Assembly (NCBI RefSeq): GCF_026626635.1
Contig: NZ_JAPNKA010000001.1
Location: 5,828,001-5,892,000 of the forward strand
Direction of reading: 5' to 3'
Length of the DNA: 64,000 bases
Source: Archangium lansingense
Lineage (GTDB): Bacteria; Myxococcota; Myxococcia; Myxococcales; Myxococcaceae
In this document: positions 1 to 8,195 of the stretch, piece by piece
How the letters are laid out: each line of letters starts with the position of its first letter
How positions within the stretch are numbered: position 1 is the stretch's first letter
The notes under the pieces: generated by a model
Databases searched by the model: none
Told to the model about the DNA's origin: nothing
Seen by the model: the letters and a program-made list of their open reading frames with translations, nothing else
Translations under genes and position numbers: made by a program

Positions 1-196
1 CGAGGATGTCCGGGCGGATGAGGGGCTCGCCCCCAGTGAGCCGCACCCGGCGGATGCCCATGCGGGCGAAGACGGAGACGATGCGCTCGAACTCCTCGGG
101 CGTCAGCAGGTCCTTCTTACCCCCCCAGCTGGCCGGCGAGCAGTACGTGCAGCGGAAGTTGCACCGGTCCGTCACGGACAGGCGCAGGTACGTCAT
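1..196 (-). CDS. moaA: MoaA, GTP 3',8-cyclase (5' part, runs off the left edge)
   Basis: Only the first 65 codons are in the window. The reading starts at an ATG at 194-196, preceded on the minus strand by a good ribosome site (GGGGAGGA). The N-terminus MTYLRLSVTDRCNFRCTYC has the radical-SAM CxxxCxxC cluster (C12, C16, C19). It is followed by LTPEEFERIV and the SAM-binding TGGEP motif at 54-58, the typical MoaA order. MoaA starts molybdenum cofactor synthesis by converting GTP to the cyclic pterin precursor, with MoaC. moeA, acting late in the same pathway, lies about 34 kb away on the same strand. The C-terminal cluster that separates MoaA from other radical-SAM enzymes is outside the window. 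Confidence 0.85.
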   Translation of the reverse strand, partial: MTYLRLSVTDRCNFRCTYCSPASWGGKKDLLTPEEFERIVSVFARMGIRRVRLTGGEPLIRPDIL

Positions 197-320
197 GGTC
201 CTCCCCTGAGCGTCCAGCAACGGCGGTGTCAGGGGATCCCTGGATGGGAGGGGGGCGGTCATGAGAGGGTCTCGACTATTAACCGACGGGCCGCCGTCTC
301 GCATCCCCTCATTCTGAGCC

Positions 321-1691
321 TCAGTCGCGTGAATTACCCTGGCGCCCCCCGGCCAGGACCGACAGGACCACGGGCTGCTCGGGGCGGTTGGCCGTGGCCG
401 AGGCCCCCACCGCCGGGGTGGGAGGAGTGGTGGGCGCGGGGCTGGTGGGGGCGCGAGGCGCCGGGCTCGTACTGGGAGTCCCAGGGCCGGGGATGCTCTG
501 GTCGAAGTCGTCCATGTCATCGGTGAGCCGGGCCAGGGTGGCCTCGGCTTCCTGGGCCTGAGCCTCTGCCTGCACCAGCGTCAGCTTCCGCAGCTGCATG
601 TCCTCCTTGATCTTGATGAGCGCCTGCTCACCGATGTCGAGGAAGGCTCGGACCACTTCGCGATCGAACTGCGTCCCGGCGCAGCGGGTGATCTCCGCAA
701 TCGCGTTGGCAAAGGTGGTGCCCTTGCGGTAGGGCCGATCGCTGGTCATCGCGTCCAGGGTGTCCGCCACGGCGAAGATGCGCGCGCCGATGTGGATCTC
801 CTGGCCCCGGAGGTTGCGCGGGTAGCCCTGACCATCCCAGCGCTCCTGGTGCGAGAGCACGATCTGCGCCGGCGTGGCCAGGAAGGGGATGTTCTGGATC
901 ATCTGGAAGCCGATGTCCGGATGCTTGCGCATCTCCTGCCACTCTTCCGGCGTCAACTTGCCCGGCTTGAGCAGCACGGCGTCCGGCACGCCAATCTTGC
1001 CGATGTCGTGCAGCAGGGCGCCGCGGCCGATCTCTTCCAGCTCCTGGCCCTTGATGCCCATGCGCTCGGCGACGGCGCTGGTGTAGCGCACCACGCGCTG
1101 CGAGTGGTCCGACGTCTCGTGCTCGCGGGCGTCCAGCGCCGCCACCAGGGCCAGCAGGGTGGACTGGTAGGTGTGGGCGATGTCGCGGAGCGCGTTGCGC
1201 AGCTCGGTGGTCCTGTCACGCACCTTGCGCTCCAGCTTCTTCTGGTAGCGCTTGCGTGCCAGCTCGATGCGGCGCTTGGCGAGCGCCCGCTCAATGGCAC
1301 GGATGAGATCCGTGAGCTTGGGTGGCTTGAGGAGGTAGTCGACAGCGCCGCGGCGCAGGCAGTCCACCGCGGACTCGGTGTCGCCGTAGCCGGTGAGCAT
1401 GATGACGGAGGTGTCCGGATAGCGCTCGCGCAGCTGCTCGAGCAGCCACAGGCCATCCTTGCCCGGCATCTTCATGTCGCTGATGACCAGCGGCGTCTCT
1501 TCCTGGCTGGCGATGTCCAGGGCCATCTCGGCGCCACTGGCCACCACGCAGTTGTATCCCTCCTCCCTGAGGAGGACGGAGATGACGTCGCGCACGGAAT
1601 CGTCGTCGTCGACGATCAGGATCCGGGGAGGTACGGGAGGGATGGCTTCCACGGGGGTCGATTCTAGGAGGATCGGGCCGCGGAAGGCCAA
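321..1691 (-). CDS. Response regulator with HD-GYP c-di-GMP phosphodiesterase output
   Basis: 456 residues as read. The receiver domain is at about 22-140, with an acidic pocket (VDDDD) and the phospho-acceptor in SDMKMPG (D72). A basic, coiled-coil-like linker (about 140-180) leads to an HD-GYP domain with HDIGKIG (H228/D229) and HQERWDGQGYP (281-291). All expected metal-binding and GYP residues are present, so hydrolysis of cyclic di-GMP controlled by phosphorylation is likely. A Pro/Ala/Thr-rich tail follows from about 400. The start is uncertain: the longest frame begins with TTG at 1691, a GTG at 1652 would remove 13 residues, and neither has a clear ribosome site. thiO lies 72 nt upstream on the same strand. 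No partner histidine kinase is adjacent. Confidence 0.88.
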   Translation of the reverse strand: MAFRGPILLESTPVEAIPPVPPRILIVDDDDSVRDVISVLLREEGYNCVVASGAEMALDIASQEETPLVISDMKMPGKDGLWLLEQLRERYPDTSVIMLTGYGDTESAVDCLRRGAVDYLLKPPKLTDLIRAIERALAKRRIELARKRYQKKLERKVRDRTTELRNALRDIAHTYQSTLLALVAALDAREHETSDHSQRVVRYTSAVAERMGIKGQELEEIGRGALLHDIGKIGVPDAVLLKPGKLTPEEWQEMRKHPDIGFQMIQNIPFLATPAQIVLSHQERWDGQGYPRNLRGQEIHIGARIFAVADTLDAMTSDRPYRKGTTFANAIAEITRCAGTQFDREVVRAFLDIGEQALIKIKEDMQLRKLTLVQAEAQAQEAEATLARLTDDMDDFDQSIPGPGTPSTSPAPRAPTSPAPTTPPTPAVGASATANRPEQPVVLSVLAGGRQGNSRD

Positions 1692-1763
1692 CCCGACGCG
1701 GTTTTTCGACGCTCCCGGCTGCTCGGCCGGGTTCTCCAGGGGGTGGAATGTCTCCCTGGCGGC

Positions 1764-2873
1764 TCAGCGGCGGGGGAAGCGATCGAAACGGAACGGTGCG
1801 AGGTCCACCGAGGTGGACTCTCCGAGGACGGCTTGGGCCATGAGCCGGGCCGTGATGGGGGCCAGGAGGATTCCGTTGCGGAAGTGACCCGTGGCCAGGA
1901 AGAGGCCGGGCAGGGGTCCGGCACCCAGGATGGGTAGGTGATCTTCCGTATAGGGACGGAGCCCCGCCCAGGTCTCCTGCACCGGGGCCGAGGCCAGCGC
2001 GGGGCACAGCTCCATGGCCAAGGCGAGTATCCGGTGCAGACCCTCGGCCGTGACGTTCTTCTCGAAGCCTGCGAACTCGAGGGTGCTGCCGGCGATCACC
2101 CGGCCATCGGCTCGGGGGATGACGTAGCCCTTGTCGGAGAAGAGGACGTGGGAAAAGAGCGGCAGTCGGGTCTGCAACTGCACCATCTGCCCTCGGGCCG
2201 GGCGCACCACGCGGGGATCCACCGACACCCCCTGCACCAGGCCAGACCAGGAGCCGGCGGCGATGACCACGGCATCCGCGCGCAGGGTCTCCCCATCCAG
2301 GTCCACGCCCACCACGCGGCCGTGCTCCTCCACCACGCCGCGCACGTAGCCAGTGCGGAAGGTGGCGCCCACCCGGGCGGCGGCCATGGTGAGGGCCCGC
2401 GTGAGCAGCCGGTTGTCCACTTGATGATCATCTGGGAACCGGGCGGCGGCCACCACCTGCGGGGACAGCTGGGGCTCCAGGGCATGCACCTCGGCGGGGC
2501 CGAGCAGCTCCGCACGCAGATCCAAGGCGCGCTGCCAGTCCACCGTGGCCTTCAGCCGCTGGGCTCCTGCCTCGTCGAAGGCCAGGTGCAGCAGTCCGCT
2601 GGGCAGGTAGTCCACGTTGACGCCCGTGAGGGCGTGCAGCTCCGCGGCGAAGTCCGGGTACAGGGCCCGGCTGCGCAGGCACAGCTCGAGGAAGGGCCCG
2701 GGGCCCTCGGACTCCATCTGGGGCGCGAGGATTCCACCGGCCGCGCTGGAGGCCTCGGCTCCCGGAATGGAGCGCTCCAGAACCGTCACCCGCGCTCCGG
2801 CCTGGCGCAGCCTCAGGGCGATGCCACAGCCCATCACCCCGCCACCCACGATGATCACGTTGGCGTCACGCAT
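1764..2873 (-). CDS. thiO: Glycine oxidase ThiO-like FAD-dependent amine oxidase
   Basis: 369 residues from the ATG at 2871-2873. A longer frame exists, but its 26 extra residues do not look like this family. The N-terminal FAD-binding Rossmann motif is VIIVGGGVMGCGIALRL, followed by the acidic strand end TVLER. Mid-protein GVNVDYLPSG, the stretch GQMVQLQTRLP and the C-terminal WAGLRPYTEDHLPILG with GHFRNGILLAP are typical of the DAO/ThiO family. ThiO oxidises glycine to the imine used for the thiazole of thiamine. No thiG, thiS or thiF is nearby, so another small amino acid cannot be excluded as substrate. It is divergent from the his operon leader, and the 2874-2954 region must hold both promoters. 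Confidence 0.82.
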   Translation of the reverse strand: MRDANVIIVGGGVMGCGIALRLRQAGARVTVLERSIPGAEASSAAGGILAPQMESEGPGPFLELCLRSRALYPDFAAELHALTGVNVDYLPSGLLHLAFDEAGAQRLKATVDWQRALDLRAELLGPAEVHALEPQLSPQVVAAARFPDDHQVDNRLLTRALTMAAARVGATFRTGYVRGVVEEHGRVVGVDLDGETLRADAVVIAAGSWSGLVQGVSVDPRVVRPARGQMVQLQTRLPLFSHVLFSDKGYVIPRADGRVIAGSTLEFAGFEKNVTAEGLHRILALAMELCPALASAPVQETWAGLRPYTEDHLPILGAGPLPGLFLATGHFRNGILLAPITARLMAQAVLGESTSVDLAPFRFDRFPRR

Positions 2874-2941
2874 CGCGCCGCTTGTGCTTGCTCCGAGTGG
2901 GGTTTGCAAGCGGGGTTTTCGCGCTTTGTGAGAAGGCCGGG

Positions 2942-2972
2942 TTGACGGCACGGGATGTTTCCGCTACCTAAT
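2942..2972 (+). promoter_or_regulatory. Candidate promoter of the his operon
   Basis: TTGACG at 2942-2947 matches five of six bases of the housekeeping -35 box. The best downstream -10 is CCTAAT at 2967-2972, with a 19-nt spacer. TACCTA at 2965-2970 gives a 17-nt spacer but a poorer match. The position fits, because transcription would start near the GTG of the his leader peptide. The -10 is weak and the call is by eye. Confidence 0.3.
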
Positions 2973-2978
2973 GATCCC

Positions 2979-3071
2979 GTGCGTTTCGCGTCCAACCACC
3001 ATCACCATGCGCATCATCATCGGCCCCCCGACGGGACCGCTCGCCGTGCGCATGCTTGGGTGACCGCGTAG
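2979..3071 (+). CDS. his operon leader peptide (attenuation sensor)
   Basis: A 30-codon reading frame starts with GTG at 2979-2981 and ends with TAG at 3069-3071. It contains the run HHHHAHHH (codons at 2997-3020), seven His in eight codons, plus one more His at 3051-3053. An in-frame ATG at 2955 would lengthen it to 38 residues, but that ATG sits inside the candidate promoter, so GTG is preferred. No strong ribosome site is visible; the message may be nearly leaderless. A His-rich short frame directly before hisG and a strong terminator is the hallmark of ribosome-mediated attenuation. Confidence 0.8.
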   Translation: MRFASNHHHHAHHHRPPDGTARRAHAWVTA

Positions 3072-3135
3072 AGACGCCCCCCGAAGCACCCGCCGCAGTG
3101 AACGGAAGCCCGTCCCACCCAGGACGGGCTTTTTT
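3006..3135 (+). promoter_or_regulatory. his attenuator: alternative RNA structures
   Basis: Pairings found by eye. CAUGCGCA at 3006-3013, overlapping the His codons, is perfectly complementary to UGCGCAUG at 3047-3054 (segments 1:2). CUUGGGUG at 3055-3062 can pair with CACCCAGG at 3116-3123, which is the loop and first bases of the 3' arm of the terminator (antiterminator, 2:3). GACGGG at 3030-3035 can also pair with CCCGUC at 3109-3114. A ribosome stalled on the His codons would break 1:2 and free 3047-3062 to disrupt the terminator. A ribosome that reaches the stop at 3069 would cover segment 2 and let the terminator form. Relative stabilities were not calculated. Confidence 0.65.
3106..3135 (+). 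terminator. Intrinsic terminator of the his attenuator
   Basis: Perfect 10-bp stem AAGCCCGTCC (3106-3115) / GGACGGGCTT (3122-3131) with a 6-nt loop and a run of six T at 3130-3135. It lies between the leader stop and the hisG ATG (3175), so it would end transcription before the operon unless antitermination occurs. Confidence 0.88.
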
Positions 3136-3174
3136 CGTTTCCGCGCTCGTCCTCCTGCCCCTCAGGTACTCACG

Positions 3175-4029
3175 ATGCTGAAGATCGCTCTGCCCAACAA
3201 AGGCCGCCTCTCCGACGAGGTTCGCGAGCTGTTCAACGACGCCGGGCTGGAAGTGAAGGTCCGAGGAGAACGAGCCCTCACCGCGTCGCTCGGTGGCGAG
3301 TTCGAGGCCATCTTCGTCCGCGCCCAGGACATCCCCGAGTTCGTCGCCGATGGGGCTGCCGCCGCGGGCGTCACGGGGTGGGATCTGGTGTGCGAGTCCG
3401 GCCGCGACCTGGACCTGCTGATGGACCTGGAGTTCGGCCGGTGCCGGCTGGTGGTGGCCGCCCGCGAGGAGAGCGGCATTCAGAAGCTCGAGGACATCCA
3501 GGACGGGGTGCGGGTGGCGTCGTCCTTCACGCGGCTGACGCAGGAGTTCTTCACGAAGCGCGGGCAGAAGGTGACGGTGGTGCCGGTGTCGGGCGCGACG
3601 GAGATCGCCCCGCACCTGGGCATCGCGGACATCATCGTGGACCTGACCTCCACGGGCTCGACGCTGAAGATGAATGGGTTGCGTGAGGTGGGGACCATTG
3701 TCCAGTCGAGCGCGCGGCTGATTGCCCGCAAGGACCACACGCCCGAGGCGGCTGCGAAGCTGGAGGAGTTGCGTCAGGCGCTGAGCTCGGTGCTGGCGGC
3801 TCGGGGCAAGCGCTACCTGATGGCCAACGTGCCGCGCAGCGTGCTGCCGAGCGTGCGCGAGGTGCTGCCGGGCCTCAACGGCCCCACCGTGGTGGATGTG
3901 CAGGGCGGTGACTTCGTGGCCGTGCACGCCGTGGTGCCCGCCAAGAGCATCTACCGCACTATCGCCGCCCTGAAGAACCTGGGCTGCGAGGGCATCCTCG
4001 TCACCCGCATCGAGAGGCTGATGCCGTGA
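3175..4029 (+). CDS. hisG: ATP phosphoribosyltransferase, long form (HisG)
   Basis: 284 residues; first enzyme of histidine synthesis, joining ATP and PRPP. The N-terminus MLKIALPNKGRLSDEV and the PRPP loop IIVDLTSTGSTLKMNGL are diagnostic. The length and the extra C-terminal segment of about 75 residues (from about 210: MANVPRSVLP... GCEGILVTRIERL) mark the long, hexameric form with its own ACT-like regulatory domain. This form is normally feedback-inhibited by histidine and does not need HisZ, and none is seen. It is the first gene of the nine-gene operon, 40 nt after the attenuator T-run, and its stop overlaps the GTG of hisD. Confidence 0.97.
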   Translation: MLKIALPNKGRLSDEVRELFNDAGLEVKVRGERALTASLGGEFEAIFVRAQDIPEFVADGAAAAGVTGWDLVCESGRDLDLLMDLEFGRCRLVVAAREESGIQKLEDIQDGVRVASSFTRLTQEFFTKRGQKVTVVPVSGATEIAPHLGIADIIVDLTSTGSTLKMNGLREVGTIVQSSARLIARKDHTPEAAAKLEELRQALSSVLAARGKRYLMANVPRSVLPSVREVLPGLNGPTVVDVQGGDFVAVHAVVPAKSIYRTIAALKNLGCEGILVTRIERLMP

Positions 4030-5327
4030 ACCCCTCCCTGCTCAAGTACCGGGGGCGCCTCAAGGCGCTGTCCCCCGAGGCCCGCCGCCGGTTGATGGAC
4101 CGCACGGGCACGTCGGATGCCCGCGTCGCGCAGCGCACCGCGGACATCATCGCCCGCGTGCGCCGGGATGGGGACAAGGCGCTCCGCGAGATGGCTCGCG
4201 AGTTCGACCGCGCGGAGCTCCAGTCCCTGGAGGTGCCGCGCTCTGTGTGCGAGGCGGCGCTGGCCTCGCTGGAGCCGAAGCTGAAGGACGCGCTGACCCG
4301 AGCGTCGCGCAATATCGCCAAGGCGCACGCGGCCCAGAAGCCCCAGGCCACCGAGGTGGAGACGGAGCCGGGCATCATCGTGGGGCGCCGACCGGATCCC
4401 CTCGGACGCGTGGGTGTGTACGCGCCGGGTGGCCGCGCCGTGTACCCGAGCAGTGTGCTGATGGGCGTGGTGCCCGCGAAGGTGGCCGGGGTGGGGGAGG
4501 TCATCGTCTGCTCGCCCCCGGGTCCGGATGGGAAGCTCTCGGAGGGGGTGCTGGCGGCGGCGGCGCTGGCGGGTGCGGATCGCGTCTTTGCCCTCGGTGG
4601 GGCAGGGGCCGTGGCGGCTCTGGCCTACGGTACCGAGAGCGTGCCGCGGGTGGACCGCATCGTCGGTCCCGGCAATGCCTACGTGGCCGCGGCCAAGCTG
4701 CAAGTGGTGGACGCGGTGGCCATCGACGCGCCGGCGGGGCCGAGTGAGATCCTCGTGGTGGCGGACAGCTCGGCGGACCCGGAGGCGGTGGCGCGGGAGA
4801 TGCTGGCCCAGGCCGAGCACGACCCGGATGCCTGCTGCGTGACGGTGGCGGTGGGGGATGTGTTGGCGCAGGCGGTGGCCGCGGCGGTGGAGCGGGCGGC
4901 GGCTCGGGCGAAGCGTCAGGAGATTGTCACCAGGGCCCTGAGCGAGCGCGGCGCGGTGCTGAGCGTGGACTCGCTGGAGGAGGCCTGGCCCTTCGTGGCG
5001 GACTTCGCTCCCGAGCACCTGCTCATCGCCACCACGTCTCCGCTGGAGGAGCTGCCCAAGGCTCGCAACGCGGGCACGGTGTTCGTGGGTCAGTACGCCT
5101 CGGTGGCCTATGGCGACTACATGACGGGTGCCAACCACGTGTTGCCCACCGCGGGCCTGGCCCGGGCGTACTCGGGGCTGAGTGTGCTCGATTTCTATCG
5201 GTGGACCACGTACCAGCGCGTCACGCGCGATGCAGCGGCCCGGCTCGCTGACGACGTGGGCCTGCTGGCCGACAGCGAGGGCCTCTTCGCTCACGCCGAG
5301 GCCGCTCGCGGCTGGAGGAAGTCATGA
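4026..5327 (+). CDS. hisD: Histidinol dehydrogenase (HisD)
   Basis: 433 residues starting at a GTG that overlaps the hisG stop (GTGA, 4026-4029). It oxidises histidinol to histidine in two NAD-dependent steps. The family signatures are IVGPGNAYVAAAK, the PAGPSEILVVAD loop, the active-site FAPEHLLI with its Glu-His pair, and TGANHVLPT near the zinc site. Length is normal and no key residue appears to be missing. The stop overlaps the ATG of hisC, so the two are translationally coupled. Confidence 0.97.
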   Translation: MNPSLLKYRGRLKALSPEARRRLMDRTGTSDARVAQRTADIIARVRRDGDKALREMAREFDRAELQSLEVPRSVCEAALASLEPKLKDALTRASRNIAKAHAAQKPQATEVETEPGIIVGRRPDPLGRVGVYAPGGRAVYPSSVLMGVVPAKVAGVGEVIVCSPPGPDGKLSEGVLAAAALAGADRVFALGGAGAVAALAYGTESVPRVDRIVGPGNAYVAAAKLQVVDAVAIDAPAGPSEILVVADSSADPEAVAREMLAQAEHDPDACCVTVAVGDVLAQAVAAAVERAAARAKRQEIVTRALSERGAVLSVDSLEEAWPFVADFAPEHLLIATTSPLEELPKARNAGTVFVGQYASVAYGDYMTGANHVLPTAGLARAYSGLSVLDFYRWTTYQRVTRDAAARLADDVGLLADSEGLFAHAEAARGWRKS

Positions 5328-6361
5328 GCCTGCCCTCGCGCGCCTCCTACCGGGACATCCCGCTGTACTCGCCCTCCAAGGTGAAGTGCAGCGTGGACTT
5401 GAGCGACAACACCAACCTCTTCGGCATGCCCCCGGCTGCCGAGCGCGTCCTGCGTGAGACGGTGGCTTCGCAGGTGAGCCGCTACCCCGTGGGCTATGCG
5501 CCGGAACTCAAGCAGGCCGTGGCGCGCTACACGGGCGTGGAGCCTTCGCGCGTCACGACCGGGTGCGGCTCAGACGACGTCATCGACAGCACCCTGCGCG
5601 CCTTCTTGGAGCCCGGTGAGCTCATTGCCTTCCCGGACCCGACCTTCGTGATGATGTCCTACTTCGCGAAGGTGAACGGCCTGCGCTACGCGCCAGTGCC
5701 GCTCAAGCCGGACTTCGACATCGACGTGGACGGGCTGCTCGCCACGGGGGCGAAGCTCATCTACGTGTGCTCGCCCAACAACCCCACGGGCACGGTGGCC
5801 TCGCGGGCCGCGCTGGAGCGGCTGGTGGACAACGCGCCCGGCATCGTCCTGCTCGACGAGGCCTACGCCGAGTTCGCCCGGGAGAGCCACCTGGACCTGG
5901 CCTCGCGGCCCAACGTGCTGGTGACTCGCACGCTGTCCAAGGCCTTCGGACTGGCGGGCCTGCGAGTGGGCTACGCGGTGGGCAACCCCACGCTGATCGC
6001 CGAGGTGGAGAAGGCTCGTGGGCCCTACAAGGTGACGGGCCTGTCCGAGCGCATCGCCGCCGCGGCGCTGTCCGAGGACGTGCCGTGGATGAAGGCCCGG
6101 GCGGAGGAGGCGCTGGCCATCCGCGCCCGGCTGGTGGCCGAGCTGGAGATGCTGGGGCTGAAGACGCTGCCGTCCGAGGCCAACTTCGTGATGGTGCCTC
6201 TGCCCGGCGCGCCCGCGCTGGCGGAGCGGATGCGGCAGCGGGACGTGAACGTTCGTGCATTCCAGGGACTGAAGGGCATCGGGGACGCGCTCCGCATCGG
6301 CTGCGCCCCGTGGACTCAGATCGAGGCGGCGCTCGGTGCGCTGCGGGAGGCGCTGCGGTGA
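5324..6361 (+). CDS. hisC: Histidinol-phosphate aminotransferase (HisC)
   Basis: 345 residues, class I/II PLP aminotransferase. Typical features are GCGSDDVID near the phosphate-binding loop, SPNNPTGTV, LLDEAYAEF, and the PLP-lysine motif TLSKAFGLAGLRVGY. The C-terminal LRIGCAPW supplies the substrate-carboxylate Arg. It converts imidazole-acetol phosphate and glutamate to histidinol phosphate. The N-terminus is short, with little before DNTNLFG, as in compact HisC enzymes. It overlaps hisD by ATGA and hisH by GTGA. Confidence 0.96.
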   Translation: MSLPSRASYRDIPLYSPSKVKCSVDLSDNTNLFGMPPAAERVLRETVASQVSRYPVGYAPELKQAVARYTGVEPSRVTTGCGSDDVIDSTLRAFLEPGELIAFPDPTFVMMSYFAKVNGLRYAPVPLKPDFDIDVDGLLATGAKLIYVCSPNNPTGTVASRAALERLVDNAPGIVLLDEAYAEFARESHLDLASRPNVLVTRTLSKAFGLAGLRVGYAVGNPTLIAEVEKARGPYKVTGLSERIAAAALSEDVPWMKARAEEALAIRARLVAELEMLGLKTLPSEANFVMVPLPGAPALAERMRQRDVNVRAFQGLKGIGDALRIGCAPWTQIEAALGALREALR

Positions 6362-6951
6362 GAGTGACGCTATTCGACTACGGAGCGGGCAACCTGCACT
6401 CGCTGGCCAAGGCGCTCGCCCCGGCCCCGGACGTGGAGGTGCGCGTGCAGGAGGACCCGATTCGGGCACTCGACACGGACGTGCTGGTGCTGCCGGGGGT
6501 GGGTGCCTTCGGCGCGGCGGCGGCACGGCTGGCTCCAGGACGCGAGCAGATGCGGCGCGCGGTGGAGGCCGGGCTGCCGTGCCTCGGCATCTGCCTGGGC
6601 ATGCAGCTCATGTTCGACTCCAGTGAGGAGGGCGGCGGCGAGGGCCTGAGCCTCTTCCGGGGCCGGGTGACGAAGCTGCGCTCTCGGCGTGTGCCCCACA
6701 TCGGGTGGAACTCGGTGGAGGAGGACACCGCGCTGAGGAGCGCGAAGCTCGGCACTGTCTACTACGCGCACAGCTTCGTCTGCCGCGCTGAGGAGCCTGG
6801 CGTGGTGGTGGGCTGGACGACGCACGAGGAGGACCGCTTCCCCGCGGCGGTGCGGCGCGGGAAGGTGCTCGGCGTGCAGTTCCACCCGGAGAAGAGCTCG
6901 GTGGCGGGCGTGCGCTTCGTGCAGGCCTTCCTCGAGGAGGTGCGCACGTGA
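6358..6951 (+). CDS. hisH: Imidazole glycerol phosphate synthase, glutaminase subunit (HisH)
   Basis: 197 residues from the GTG at 6358-6360, which overlaps the hisC stop. The same frame stays open far upstream inside hisC, but VRVTLFDYGAGNLHSL is the normal N-terminus. Class I glutamine amidotransferase: the nucleophile Cys lies in GICLGMQLM and the His/Glu pair in VQFHPEKSS, so the triad is intact. It supplies ammonia to HisF, encoded three genes downstream. The inserted hisA and hisB between the two subunit genes are common in his operons. Confidence 0.96.
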   Translation: MRVTLFDYGAGNLHSLAKALAPAPDVEVRVQEDPIRALDTDVLVLPGVGAFGAAAARLAPGREQMRRAVEAGLPCLGICLGMQLMFDSSEEGGGEGLSLFRGRVTKLRSRRVPHIGWNSVEEDTALRSAKLGTVYYAHSFVCRAEEPGVVVGWTTHEEDRFPAAVRRGKVLGVQFHPEKSSVAGVRFVQAFLEEVRT

Positions 6952-7661
6952 TTGCCATTCCTGCCATTGACCTGCGCGAAGGGGCCTGCGTGCAGCTCGT
7001 GGGCGGCTCCTACGCCGACGAGCGGGTGCGCGTGAAGGATCCGCTGGATGCGCTCAAGCGCTGGCGATCGTACGGCTTCAAGACCTTCCACGTGGTGGAC
7101 CTCGACGCCGCGCTGGGCAAGGGCTCCAATGAGGGCCCCATCGGGAAGCTGCTGGCCCATGAGCCGGGCCTTACCTTCTCGGTGGGCGGCGGGGTGCGGA
7201 GCACGGCCAAGGTGGAGTCGGTGCTGGCACTGGGCGCCTCCTACGTGGTGGTGGGCACGAAGGCCATCGAGGACGCGGAGTGGCTGCGCGAGGTGGCCGA
7301 GCGCTATCCGGGCCGGGTGGTGGTGGCCGCGGACGTGAAGGGCCGCGAGGTGGTGACGCGCGGCTGGACTGCGGGCAGCTCCCTGGACATCGCCAATGTG
7401 CTGAAGACGCTGGAGCCGCTGCCTCTGGGTGGCCTGCTGGTGACGGCGGTGCACAAGGAGGGGCAGATGGAGGGGGTGGACCTGCCGCTGATGGAGGAGG
7501 TGGCCCGGTCGAGCCGTCATCCGCTGTTCGCCTCGGGCGGCGTGACGACGGTGGAGGATCTGCGGGCCCTCGGGCGCGTGGGGGCCTTCGGGGCCGTCAT
7601 TGGCATGGCGCTGTACACGGGCACGCTGGACGCCACCGAGGTGGCGCGGGAGTTCGCATGA
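6948..7661 (+). CDS. hisA: ProFAR isomerase (HisA)
   Basis: 237 residues, starting with GTG in a GTGA overlap with hisH. (beta-alpha)8 barrel that carries out the Amadori isomerisation of ProFAR to PRFAR. The catalytic Asp pair is visible: the first in IPAIDLREGACVQLVGG and the second in VVVAADVKGREV. Phosphate-binding stretches FSVGGGVRS and FASGGVTTVEDL are in place. Length is normal. No sign of a bifunctional PriA role (HisA plus TrpF) was looked for beyond the normal length. Confidence 0.96.
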   Translation: MIAIPAIDLREGACVQLVGGSYADERVRVKDPLDALKRWRSYGFKTFHVVDLDAALGKGSNEGPIGKLLAHEPGLTFSVGGGVRSTAKVESVLALGASYVVVGTKAIEDAEWLREVAERYPGRVVVAADVKGREVVTRGWTAGSSLDIANVLKTLEPLPLGGLLVTAVHKEGQMEGVDLPLMEEVARSSRHPLFASGGVTTVEDLRALGRVGAFGAVIGMALYTGTLDATEVAREFA

Positions 7662-8194
7662 CCACCATCGTTCGAGAGACGAAGGAGACGAAGGTCACGG
7701 TGGAGATCTCCCTGGGCAAGGGCATCGCCAAGGTGGACACGGGCCTGCCCTTCTTCGATCACATGCTGTCCACCTTCGCGCGCTACGCGGGCCTGGACCT
7801 GACGCTGCACGCTCGTGGCGACCTGCGGCACCACCTCATGGAGGACGTGGCCATCACCCTGGGCACCGCGGTGCAGAAGGTGATTCCCGCCACGGCGGCC
7901 CGCTACGGCGAGCGCACCATCCCCATGGACGACGCGCTGGTGCAGGCCTGCATCGACGTGGCCGGGCGCTTCTATTACCGCGGGCCGCTGCGCAACAAGC
8001 TGTACGAGCACGTGATGCGCTCGTTCTGCGAGCACGCCAAGGTGACGCTGCACCTGCGGATCCTCCGCGGCAAGGACAGCCACCACGTGACGGAGGCCGC
8101 CTTCAAGGCGCTCGGCATGGCGCTGCGCGACGCGATGGTGGACTCGGGAGTGGTGTTCAGCACGAAGGGCTCGGTCGCCCTGGAGGTGAAGTGA
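7658..8194 (+). CDS. hisB: Imidazoleglycerol-phosphate dehydratase (HisB), divergent form
   Basis: 178 residues, ATG at 7658 overlapping the hisA stop. Monofunctional: there is no phosphatase domain, consistent with hisN later in the operon. Recognisable motifs are the N-terminal ETKETKVTVEI, GLPFFDHMLSTFARY, HHxxEAAFKALG and FSTKGS. The first metal motif, usually DHHTVED, reads RHHLMED here: both His and the Glu are kept, but the leading Asp and the Thr are lost. PMDE is PMDD. The protein is about 15-20 residues shorter than typical. The conserved metal ligands and operon position support activity. Confidence 0.93.
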   Translation: MTTIVRETKETKVTVEISLGKGIAKVDTGLPFFDHMLSTFARYAGLDLTLHARGDLRHHLMEDVAITLGTAVQKVIPATAARYGERTIPMDDALVQACIDVAGRFYYRGPLRNKLYEHVMRSFCEHAKVTLHLRILRGKDSHHVTEAAFKALGMALRDAMVDSGVVFSTKGSVALEVK

Positions 8195-8195
8195 G

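Noticed and set aside
2971..3062. An overlapping short frame starting ATG ATC CCG in the his leader (MIPCVSRPTTITM...).
   Set aside because: It reads through the same DNA in another frame, giving Ile/Thr codons; the His-codon run in the GTG frame directly before hisG is far more meaningful.
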